DNA from: an uncultured Oscillospiraceae bacterium | GTDB lineage: Bacteria; Bacillota; Clostridia; Oscillospirales; Oscillospiraceae | Assembly (NCBI GenBank): GCA_934569225.1 | Contig: CAKTKC010000019.1 | Span: forward strand, 1 to 59,645 | Direction: 5' to 3' | Length of the DNA: 59,645 bases | Shown here: positions 18,060 to 24,746 of the stretch, piece after piece | Layout: the number at the start of each line of letters is the position of its first letter | Numbering within the stretch: position 1 is the stretch's first letter | The notes under the pieces: model-generated | Database searches by the model: none | Told to the model about the DNA's origin: nothing | What the model saw: the letters and a program-made list of their open reading frames with translations, nothing else | Translations under genes and position numbers: made by a program

Positions 18060-18280
18060 GGATCATAAGTTCGTAGGAAAACCAACCCGTTGGCAGCAGG
18101 TTTGAGATTCCACACACAGGCAGGTCTCCTGACTTCGTTCATCACGGCATTGCCCTTCCCGGTTTCCCAGTGGATTGCAAGGCCGCTCCCGTACACAGTG
18201 ACTGCATCGCTCCGGATTCCCACCGGATTCCCTTTTCATCTGCTCTTGAGCAGACACCTCTGTGCTACAACTTTATATTT
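18060..18280 (-). ncRNA. cobalamin riboswitch (B12 element)
   Basis: The minus strand contains the classic B12 box AGTCAGGAGACCTGCCT (18118-18134) and, upstream, GGGAATCCGGTGGGAATCC with the GCGATGCAGTCACTGT core, preceded by AGGTGTCTGC. These are conserved aptamer elements. It controls the cobamide and ABC-importer operon, shutting it down when cobamide is plentiful. The outer boundaries are approximate. Confidence 0.95.
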
Positions 18281-18295
18281 TTTTCAGACAGTGGG

Positions 18296-18323
18296 ATTAT
18301 ATCACATTTTGTCGAATTGTCAA
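18296..18323 (-). promoter_or_regulatory. sigma-A promoter of the cobamide operon
   Basis: On the minus strand TTGACA and TATAAT are separated by 16 bases, both consensus, ending just upstream of the riboswitch aptamer. Confidence 0.85.
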
Positions 18324-18472
18324 TCCGTTTTGATGGTGGGGCTGTCTAAAATCTGATGTGGGATTTTCTCGTTTAGGGCTGTTCGGAGAAAAGCGGTCGC
18401 TGTAAAGTTTTATATGGGATTTCGAAACAGGAGAAAATTTTCCTCCCTAAAAAGCGCCGTTTTCTTGAGTAG
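18324..18472. other. non-coding stretch left of the gene remnants
   Basis: No gene is supported here. It separates the minus-strand cobamide promoter from the plus-strand remnants. A weak AGGA/TCCT hairpin near 18430-18450 is the only structure noticed. Confidence 0.4.
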
Positions 18473-18586
18473 GTGCGGTGTTTTTCAGAAAGCTGGGCAG
18501 ATGCCACGGAAGAATGCTTTGCTTCCAGCCCGGAGCTGCGTGAAGTGGCGCCGGACCACTTTGTGGCCTGTCACCGTGTAAAGTGA
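18473..18586 (+). pseudogene. C-terminal remnant of an oligopeptide/dipeptide ABC ATPase (OppD/DppD family)
   Basis: A 37-codon open stretch between stops translates to VRCFSESWADATEECFASS then PELREVAPDHFVACHRVK. That is the Cys-containing tail that closes OppD/DppD/NikD-type ATPases (oligopeptide/dipeptide C-terminal region, with the usual PxLREVxPGHxxACH form). No start, Walker A or signature motif lies upstream, so the rest of the gene has been deleted. The terminator 27 bases later was probably its own. Confidence 0.72.
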
Positions 18587-18612
18587 CGCATACATGTCTA
18601 TCATGACAGAAC

Positions 18613-18655
18613 CATCCAGGGACGAGAAAAAAGTTCTCGTCCCTGGATGCTTTTT
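18613..18655 (+). terminator. strong terminator behind the ABC ATPase remnant
   Basis: A perfect 16-bp stem (arms 18613-18628 and 18634-18649, core CCAGGGACGAGAA) with a 5-nt loop is followed by CTTTTT. It also lies just before the mgtC remnant. Confidence 0.85.
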
Positions 18656-18675
18656 ATCAGAAACAGGAGGCAGCT

Positions 18676-19310
18676 ATGTTATTCGGATTGACCGATTATC
18701 TGCCGGAGGCGGTACTGACCGTCGGCGACAACCTTGAATTTCTCATTCGTATTCTTGTGGTGGAGCTGTTTGGCTTCCTCATCGGACTGGAGCGTTCCAA
18801 ACGCCAGAAGGACGCCGGAATCCGCACGCACTGCATCATCGCCGTAACGTCGGCTGTTATCATGATCCTGTCGAAATACTGTTTTGTGGATCTGGTGGAC
18901 TTGGGTATCGCCGGGCGTAATTCCGATCCCGGCCGTATGGCGACACAGGTGGTCAGCGGCATCTCCTTTCTCGGAGCAGGCGTGATCTTCCGTGACCGGA
19001 ACTCCTCGTCAATCAAGGGCCTCACCACGGCCGCAGGCATGTGGGCGACTTCTGCTATCGTTTCCCCGTGGGCAACGACGCCCTTGTGGCGCAGGAGCTC
19101 AGCGTCCGCATCGCGGATACACCCGAAATGCAGAAATACATCCGTCAGTTCGTCAAAAGCCACGGCGGCCACATCGAATGCAGTGATGCCGTGCGGGAAG
19201 GCAATGTGCTGGAACTGGAGCTCACCGTCCGCTGCCGCCAGCCCATCATACAGGACGAGGGTTTGGATCTGATCGCCAGAAATCCCGGTATCCTGCGCAT
19301 CAGTATCTAG
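18676..19310 (+). pseudogene. mgtC/sapB family gene with internal deletion and frameshift
   Basis: The first part (to about 19,060) encodes an MgtC/SapB N-terminal membrane domain: EFLIRILVVELFGFLIGLER, KDAGIRTHCIIAVTSA, VVSGISFLGAGVIFR and GLTTAAGMWATSAI. The sequence then changes frame, and the C-terminal soluble domain (ALVAQELSVRIADTPEMQKY to the stop at 19,310) is read in the +2 frame. The membrane helix and linker normally between the two are missing. An internal deletion whose length was not a multiple of three explains this. RBS AGGAGG precedes the ATG. The intact protein would be a membrane protein linked to magnesium/acid stress; this copy cannot make it. Confidence 0.8.
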
Positions 19311-19333
19311 CGGGAGGTACGAGAGGAAAAACG

Positions 19334-20065
19334 ATGAAAAAAGCGATTGGATATGTATACGTCATTGCGGCAGCTGTTTGCTGGGGCTTTTTGGGGCTGT
19401 TCAATCGGGTCCTCACGGCGGCAGGGGTGTCGCTGCTGAACATGATGCCGCTGCGCTTTGGCGGCACAGCGATCCTGTTTACGGTATTTTGCATGATGTT
19501 CAAGCAGCAGGTATTTCACATCAAGCTGCGCCACCTGCCCATTTTCCTCGGCAGCGGTCTGATCAGTATGCTGCTGGTTTTGTGCGGCTGTGCGCTGGTC
19601 AGCGGTATTGTGGGCAGCGACGTGGGTATTTCACTGGAGGGCCTGCTGATGGGGCTCGCCTCCGAGTTGTGCTATGGCGGCTATACTATCTTCACCCATT
19701 ATGGGATGCGGTATTGCGATTCGTTTACCATGGCGTATTGGACGTTCCTGATTGCCGGGATCGCTTCACTGTTTCTGGCGGACGGGCCGGCGCTGCTGTC
19801 GGCGTTGGCTGAGCCGCGGACGGGCCTTGCTGCGCTTGGACTTATGGTCATGGGGACAGCCCTTCCGTTTACGTTGTATACCAAGGGCTTGGAAACCGTG
19901 GAAAGTGGGAAAGCGGCGATCATAGCTAATATTGAGCCGGTAATGTCGGCGGTCATTGGCGTAACGGTGTTTCAGGAGACCTTGGGTTTGTGGACATTGG
20001 TCGGCATCGTTTTAGTTTTGTCCGGTGTGGTGGTGCTGGCCTGTGAAAAGGAGCCGGATAAATAG
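19334..20065 (+). CDS. EamA/DMT-family permease, apparently shortened
   Basis: 243 residues with eight hydrophobic helices: IGYVYVIAAAVCWGFLGLFN at the N-terminus and a second EamA repeat (PEVMSA-type segment IIANIEPVMSAVIGVTVFQE near 198). Full DMT carriers have ten helices and about 290-300 residues. The first repeat jumps from SGLISMLLVLCG directly to CALVSGIVG, skipping the usual third and fourth helices, so an in-frame deletion of about 50 codons is inferred. It follows the mgtC remnant by 23 bases and shares its history of internal loss. Function of the shortened protein is doubtful. Confidence 0.72.
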   Translation: MKKAIGYVYVIAAAVCWGFLGLFNRVLTAAGVSLLNMMPLRFGGTAILFTVFCMMFKQQVFHIKLRHLPIFLGSGLISMLLVLCGCALVSGIVGSDVGISLEGLLMGLASELCYGGYTIFTHYGMRYCDSFTMAYWTFLIAGIASLFLADGPALLSALAEPRTGLAALGLMVMGTALPFTLYTKGLETVESGKAAIIANIEPVMSAVIGVTVFQETLGLWTLVGIVLVLSGVVVLACEKEPDK

Positions 20066-20320
20066 CGCCGGAGTGGGGTAATCACTGGCGGGAAGGTCAC
20101 CTCTGAGTAAACATAGTATCAGATTATTATGTTTTTTTCATAGTCTGAAGTCCTAAAAGAAATTGTTTACATACATAGGGGCAGACTTTATTAAAAACCA
20201 ATACACCTTTAATACGCACGTAATACGCATTGTTTCCGTAATACGCTTTTAATACGGAGATAATGCGTATTACGTTTTTGGCCGCGTTCTCTTTTAGTTC
20301 TGTATTTAGATGCTTTTATA
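20066..20320. other. AT-rich spacer with TAATACGC repeats
   Basis: No coding signal. From 20,211 to 20,271 the motif AATACGC occurs at 20,211, 20,222 and 20,240, with AATACGG at 20,251 and an inverted GCGTATT at 20,265. The outer copies form a 10-bp inverted repeat (TAATACGCAT/ATGCGTATTA). This lies 50-110 bases upstream of the promoter at 20,321, suggesting a regulator-binding array. Confidence 0.5.
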
Positions 20321-20349
20321 TTGACAATTACAACATATTGTGGTATATA
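20321..20349 (+). promoter_or_regulatory. sigma-A promoter upstream of a structured transcript
   Basis: TTGACA and TATATA with a 17-base spacer, in AT-rich DNA. Transcription should begin near 20,356. Confidence 0.7.
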
Positions 20350-20355
20350 AAAATT

Positions 20356-20580
20356 ATTCAGTTATTTGTGCACTGCCCTAATGGGGTTTCCGAATGCGTT
20401 TCGGATCGCACACGTTGTTAAGTTTGTACTTGAGGAGCGTCACGCTCCCGTTTGAGATTAGGGCCATTGCGCCCTCGTATTCCAATGACTATGCTGTGAG
20501 AAGTTTTTCTCGCGGCAGTTTCCACCTGTACATTTCTCTGTCGCCGTACTACACTGAACGTGTACTTAAGGCATCAAGCA
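20356..20580 (+). ncRNA. candidate structured non-coding RNA
   Basis: Directly behind the promoter the sequence folds readily. An 8-bp helix GCCCTAAT/ATTAGGGC (20,375-20,382 with 20,457-20,464) encloses two hairpins (CCGAA/TTCGG at 20,390-20,404 and GGAGCG/CGCTCC at 20,434-20,448), a multi-branch layout. Further helices follow: GAGAA/TTCTC near 20,498-20,511, GCGGCAG/CTGTCGC at 20,512-20,544 and TACAC/GTGTA at 20,550-20,564. A 63-codon open frame overlaps but shows no RBS or known domain. The family is not recognised; the boundaries are guesses. Confidence 0.45.
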
Positions 20581-20780
20581 TTTAGGTCGAGGCAGAGCAG
20601 GCACGGGTGGAAAGCATTATCAACAGCTTTTCGCTCTGATTAAGAACCCGAAGTATGTCAAAATGGACCCTCCCAGAAAAACGGGGCGGTCATCAGAATT
20701 GAACAATACTGCAAACGCAGGAAGGATCGTATGAAGCCGAAACGGCAGGAAGATTCTTCCTGCGTTTTTGCTTACTATTA
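20581..20780. other. spacer with gene debris and a terminator
   Basis: Short open stretches (for example one reading ALIKNPKYVKMDPPRKTG) look like debris of an unidentified gene. Nothing else coding is seen before the DUF262 fragment. Confidence 0.35.
20713..20769 (+). terminator. terminator-like inverted repeat
   Basis: A 12-bp perfect inverted repeat AAACGCAGGAAG/CTTCCTGCGTTT with a 31-base spacer; the right arm runs into TTTTT. It ends just before the DUF262 fragment. Confidence 0.5.
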
Positions 20781-21683
20781 TTGTCGCAGCACTTGCCAAC
20801 GCCGCGATACGATGACATTTGCGAAAACGACAATGGGTATTTTATCGGCTCGATTATTTGCATTGATAACTCTTCCGATGCTTTCCAAACAAAGGAGCTT
20901 GAGGTTGTCGATGGACAGCAGCGTTTAACGACGCTCTGCCTCCTTCTGACCGCAATATACAACCGGCTCAAGATACATAAGGATGAGCTGGATGAGGATG
21001 ATGAGGACGAGCTTCCTGCTCTTAGAAAGTCCATTATTTGCAAAGGCGCATCGAACGGGCTTATTCTTTGTCCTCAAATTCAAAACCACAATCAGGCTGA
21101 CTTCAATGTCGTAATGTACGAGAATGGTCTGCTCAAAAGTGCGAAGCGCGAAAAGAATTGGGGCAATCGTAAAATCGCGAAGTGCTATAAATACTTCCTA
21201 CAAAGATTAGATCAGGATATTGAAGAGTCCGGTGATGCAGTCAAGACCCTGCTTGAAATCAAGAGCAAGGTATCGAAAGCGGTACTCGTCAAGATAGAGG
21301 TTGGAAGTCACGCGGAGGCTTACACTCTTTTTGAGTCCCTGAATAACAGAGGTACGCCATTGACAGCTATTGACCTCATGAAAAACCTTATTTTGGCGAG
21401 AGCCGAGCGTTCGGGTATGACTTGTGATGACTGCTTTGAGGATTGGCAGACACTCCTCGGTTATTTGACGGATGACTACTCTACACAAGAGCGTTTCTTC
21501 CGGCAGTATTACAATGCGTTCAAAAATCGCTTAAACGAGCCGTTCAGAACGGATGGGCAGCGCAAGAAAGATCCTCTCGGCTATATTGCCACCCGTTCCA
21601 ATTTGTTGTCCATTTTTGAGGAACTGATAAGCAGAGATTTGTCCGGCTTTATGAGCGACATTTTGGTATGCGGTGAGATTTAA
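20781..21683 (+). pseudogene. DUF262 (GmrSD-type) gene fragment
   Basis: About 290 residues of a DUF262 protein: YFIGSIICID, VVDGQQRLTTL (the ParB-like DGQQR motif used for nucleotide hydrolysis) and TLFESLNNRGTPLTAIDLMKN. Intact members are about 550-650 residues and start with an xxxIPxYQRxYxW segment. That segment is missing here, the first dozen residues do not look native, and the protein stops soon after the middle of the family. No clear RBS. The parent would be a type IV restriction/phage-defence nuclease subunit; this is a remnant truncated at both ends. Confidence 0.75.
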
Positions 21684-21765
21684 AAAAGCACTCAAGAAGC
21701 CTTGCCACCAGCCGCTTTTCTATCCCTTAAATGCGTGAGTGAAAGCGCTTATTGCATGAGAGGAA

Positions 21766-21786
21766 GTGCCGCCAAACTGGCGGCAC
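21766..21786. repeat. perfect hairpin GTGCCGCC/GGCGGCAC
   Basis: An 8-bp perfect stem with a 5-nt loop about 20 bases past the stop of the minus-strand small ORF. It may terminate that gene, though no T-run follows. Confidence 0.4.
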
Positions 21787-21803
21787 CCTGTGTAATTTTT
21801 CTC

Positions 21804-22130
21804 CTACACTTCCCCTCCCTTTCTTTCCGTCTGTCCCGCTTCATGCTGAGCCTGCCATTCCCGGAACTCCCGCTGACCTTCTTCGCTTTCGTAGTGGGCG
21901 AGAATGTCGGGGAGGATGCACCGGGCGATGTGTTCGATTTCGTGCTGCGGAATACCGGAATTGTTGATGAGCTTTTTCCTGCGGCTCAAGCTGGTTGTTC
22001 CCTCCGGTTTAATGTTAAATTTTAAGGTGCAGTTGTGGGTGGGCGGACGATTTGTACTGGCAGCATGGCTCCCTTCTGAAAATGGAAAATGCAGGCGCTT
22101 GTCAAGCTGCGGCTTGATCGGCGTCTGCAT
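21804..22130 (-). CDS. small conserved mobile-element protein
   Basis: About 108 residues ending with a conserved-looking block: TLKFNIKPEGTTSLSRRKK, LINNSGIPQHEIEHIARCIL and PDILAHYESEEGQREFREWQ. I associate this type with integrative elements of Firmicutes, but know no function. The start is uncertain. The in-frame ATG at 22,130 is only about 7 bases from the predicted transcription start and has no RBS. A better-placed ATG with AGAAGGGAG near 22,060 is in another frame, which could mean a small indel at the 5' end. Confidence 0.5.
   Translation of the reverse strand: MQTPIKPQLDKRLHFPFSEGSHAASTNRPPTHNCTLKFNIKPEGTTSLSRRKKLINNSGIPQHEIEHIARCILPDILAHYESEEGQREFREWQAQHEAGQTERKGGEV
22084..22130. 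repeat. leader hairpin, attenuator-like
   Basis: A 17-bp imperfect inverted repeat (GCAGGCGCTTGTCAAGC against GCAGACGCCGATCAAGC) with a short loop. On the minus strand it is followed by ATTTTCCATTTTC, on the plus strand by ATTTTGTTT, so it could stop transcription either way. It directly follows the promoter of the small ORF. Confidence 0.55.
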
Positions 22131-22143
22131 TTTGTTTGGTTGT

Positions 22144-22171
22144 ATTATAGCATATTGAGGGCATATGTCAA
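22144..22171 (-). promoter_or_regulatory. sigma-A promoter of the small mobile-element gene
   Basis: On the minus strand TTGACA and TATAAT with a 16-base spacer and an extended TGC before the -10 box. Confidence 0.75.
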
Positions 22172-22508
22172 TAGATAGTGGGCAGCACATCCATCGAAAT
22201 GCGAGTGCTTTTCGAGTCCTGTTCAGGCGTGAATGTAGAGACGCATACGAAATAAGTAATTGCAGCGATTTGGAAAAATCGCGTAGCCGCAATCTGAAAG
22301 ATTGCGTTCAACATGGGGCTTGGGGCGGAGCCTCAACAAGCAGAAACCCATTCGTTCCGCAGAAGCGAAATGGATGGGTTTTTCGCATTTGTAATACAAA
22401 TGCATTGCTTGCTAGTATTGTGCTAAACGGGATTAATCAATGTGAACGCGAGAGAATTATGCGGTTTCGCCGCTTTGGTAGAAATGTTGCATTAATTCTT
22501 ATTTAGGG
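22172..22508. other. non-coding hairpin array upstream of the regulator
   Basis: No gene. Perfect hairpins follow one another: GCGATTT/AAATCGC (22,265-22,282), CGCAATCT/AGATTGCG (22,288-22,306), a terminator (22,345-22,383) and the 19-base palindrome GCATTTGTA-A-TACAAATGC (22,385-22,403). The regulator promoter follows. Confidence 0.65.
22345..22383 (+). terminator. strong terminator in the hairpin array
   Basis: AACCCATTCGTTCCGC pairs with the downstream arm at 15 of 16 positions (two G-U pairs), loop AGAA, followed by TTTTT. Confidence 0.7.
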
Positions 22509-22537
22509 TTGACTTTGGGTTGGCTGCATGATATAGT
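22509..22537 (+). promoter_or_regulatory. promoter of the regulator-recombinase pair
   Basis: TTGACT and TATAGT with a 17-base spacer. The predicted start of transcription (about 22,544) excludes the ATG at 22,540 as the regulator's start codon. Confidence 0.7.
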
Positions 22538-22566
22538 GAATGCAGAATCGGTGGAGGTGCGCAAAA

Positions 22567-22923
22567 TTGAAGGAATTAGGAAAACGCCTGCGAGTACTGC
22601 GGGAGAGCGTAGGTCTATCCCAAGCGAAACTGGCACAGGAGGTTGGCTCCAATCAGTCCAGCATCAATCGTTATGAAAATGGGCAGGCGGCCCCCACGGT
22701 GGAGCTTCTGCGCAAGTACGCGGATTACTTTGATGTGTCAATGGACTATATGTTTGCCCGCTGCGATGACCCAAGAGGAAAACTTTATGAAAACAAAATC
22801 ATGAAGCAGCGTGATGCTCCGGAGCTGCGGGATTTTATCGAAATGTGCTTTGAACCCGGATCCCCCATGAATGAACGATTGAAGGAATCTCTGTTTCAGA
22901 TGATGACGGAGGGTAAAAAATGA
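22567..22923 (+). CDS. Cro/C1-type helix-turn-helix regulator
   Basis: 118-residue DNA-binding protein. The XRE domain covers residues 4-58 (LGKRLRVLRESVGLSQAKLA, SNQSSINRYENGQAAPTVE), followed by LLRKYADYFDVSMDYMFAR, the usual end of such domains, and a short acidic tail. TTG start chosen: GGAGGTG lies 8 bases upstream and the alternative ATG overlaps the promoter. It overlaps the recombinase start (ATGA), so the two are co-translated; it likely controls the recombinase. Confidence 0.88.
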   Translation: MKELGKRLRVLRESVGLSQAKLAQEVGSNQSSINRYENGQAAPTVELLRKYADYFDVSMDYMFARCDDPRGKLYENKIMKQRDAPELRDFIEMCFEPGSPMNERLKESLFQMMTEGKK

Positions 22924-24464
22924 CAGCTGTGATCTACGCCCGCTATTCCTCCGACAACCAGCGAGAAGAATCCATTGAAGGCCAGATTCGAGAATGTACT
23001 GCTTTTGCGGAGAAAAACGGTATCACGATTCTGCGCCACTACATTGACCGGGCCTGTTCTGCCAAAACAGACAACCGTCCAGCTTTTCAAGAGATGGTTA
23101 AAGACAGCGGTAAGAAGTTATTTGATATGGTTATCGTCTGGAAGCTGGACAGATTTGCACGGAACCGTTATGACAGCGCCCGGTATAAGGCACAGTTGAA
23201 GCGGAACGGTGTGAAAGTGGTGTCCGCAACGGAAGTGATCTCCGAAGGCGCTGAGGGGATCATTCTGGAATCTGTTCTGGAAGGTTATGCCGAATACTAC
23301 TCCGCGGACCTGTCGGAAAAGGTTATCCGGGGCAGAACAGAGAATGCGCTGAAGTGCAAGTTCAATGGTGGCACACTTTCCATCGGTTATGTGGTTGATG
23401 AGGAACAGCATTTTCAGATTGACCCGCTGACCGCACCATTTGTTCTTGATGTTTTCAAGAAATACGACAAGGGTGCCACCATGAAGGAGTTGCGGGACTG
23501 GCTGAATGAAAACGGCATCCGCAATAAGCTGGGAAAGCCCCTGAACTACAACAGCATCCAGCATATGCTGAAGAATCGTCGATACATTGGATAATACCAG
23601 TATCGGGACGTTCTGATTCCGGATGGTATTCCGGCCATAGTCCCCAAAGAACTCTTTGACCGGGTGCAGGAGAAAATCGAGAGGAACAAGAAAGCCCCGG
23701 CACGCCATAAAGCCGAGGACGATTATCTGCTGACCACCAAACTGTTCTGTGGTTACTGTGGTGCTTATCTCTGCGGCGAGAGCGGCAAGAGCCGGAATGG
23801 AACCGTTCATCACTACTACAAGTGCGTGTCCGTGAAAAAGAAACGGACAGATTGTAAGAAAAAGCCTGTACGGAAGCAATGGCTGGAAGATCTGGTGGTC
23901 AATGAAGTGATGAAGGTGGTCATGGACGACAAAGCCGTTGAAGCCATCGTGTCCATGGTGATGGACTTGCAAGACAAAGAGAACACCAGCCTCCCGCTAT
24001 ACGAGCAGCAGCTCCAGGAAGCTCAGCGTGGCATTGACAATCTTCTAAATGCCATCCAGCAAGGGATTCTCACCAAATCCACTAAGGCCCGTTTAGAGGA
24101 ACTGGAAGCGATGAAGGAAGATTTGGAAATCAAGATCGCCAACGAAAAGATTGCCATGCCTAGAATCAGCCCGGAGTTCGTTACCTTCTGGCTACACAAA
24201 TTCCGGAAGTTGGATGTGCGTCAACAGTCTCACCGCAAAATGCTGATTGATGCCTTGGTAAATGCCATCTACCTGTACGATGATAAAATGGTCATTACCT
24301 TCAACTACAAGGACGGTACCAGAACCATTGCTCTGGACGATGTAAAGGAAGCTGTAAAAAAGAATACCGGTTCGGATTTGGATTGCCTTGCTGCACCAAA
24401 AACAGGGATACCCCCACGGGGTATCCCTGTTTTTATGTCCCGGTCAGGACTCGAACCCATTTGA
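22920..24464 (+). pseudogene. large serine recombinase interrupted by one in-frame TAA
   Basis: Residues 1-224 hold the resolvase catalytic domain (VIYARYSSDNQREESIEGQ with the catalytic Ser, VIVWKLDRFARN) and the recombinase domain up to NRRYIG. The codon at 23,592-23,594 is TAA, and the same frame then continues YQYRDVLIPDGIPAIVPKEL through the zinc-ribbon domain (LFCGYCGAYLCGE...YYKC...DC, about residues 270-315) and a coiled coil to 24,464. The family usually has Glu at the stop position, so a single GAA-to-TAA change is enough to explain it. The full product would be 514 residues; as it stands the DNA-binding half is lost unless the stop is read through. The last codons overlap a terminator. 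Confidence 0.88.
24398..24434 (+). terminator. 17-bp perfect hairpin ending in TTTTT
   Basis: Arms 24,398-24,414 and 24,418-24,434 (AAAAACAGGGATACCCC and its complement), 3-base loop. It overlaps the last codons of the recombinase and should work in both directions because both ends are A/T runs. Confidence 0.8.
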
Positions 24465-24632
24465 ATGCAATGGTTCGGTGAACCATTGCCAAACGCCGGC
24501 TGGACGGCGTTTGGTCTTTGATGTAATCGAGTCCGGTCACCGACCCCGTAATTCTGATGGAATTACGGGGTACTTTATTATGCCTGAAAACTGTTTGAAA
24601 TGAGACTTTTCAGCCATTCGGGCTTAAAAATC
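24465..24632. repeat. array of perfect hairpins behind the recombinase
   Basis: Non-coding. Three perfect hairpins with unrelated sequences: GCAATGGTTC/GAACCATTGC (24,467-24,489), CCAAACGCCG/CGGCGTTTGG (24,489-24,514) and CCCCGTAATTC/GAATTACGGGG (24,544-24,570). GGACTCGA near 24,448-24,455 and TCGAGTCC near 24,527-24,534 resemble tRNA T-arm sequence in inverted orientation. Confidence 0.65.
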
Positions 24633-24676
24633 AATCCCGCTGCGGAGGTGTTCCACAGCGGGATTCCTGCTTTTTT
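24633..24676. terminator. bidirectional terminator between recombinase and surface-protein gene
   Basis: AATCCCGCTG/CAGCGGGATT stem with a 13-base loop. TTTTTT follows on the plus strand and GATTTTT on the minus strand, suiting the convergent genes on either side. Confidence 0.7.
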
Positions 24677-24746
24677 CCGTTCCCATCGCAAATGATACGG
24701 AAATCGTTAAACTGTAACAACGCTTTCTTCCGGATGCACAGGTACT

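Noticed and set aside
18400..18660. Mg2+ (M-box) riboswitch ahead of mgtC
   Set aside because: The terminator is there, but none of the conserved M-box core is; the preceding bases encode the tail of an ABC ATPase instead.
20394..20585. 63-codon frame in the structured region
   Set aside because: No RBS or domain, and the same bases form multiple perfect stems behind a promoter, so an RNA is more likely.
22265..24676. CRISPR array or integron attC cassette array
   Set aside because: The hairpins do not share a repeat sequence or regular spacing, and no cas gene or integron integrase is present.
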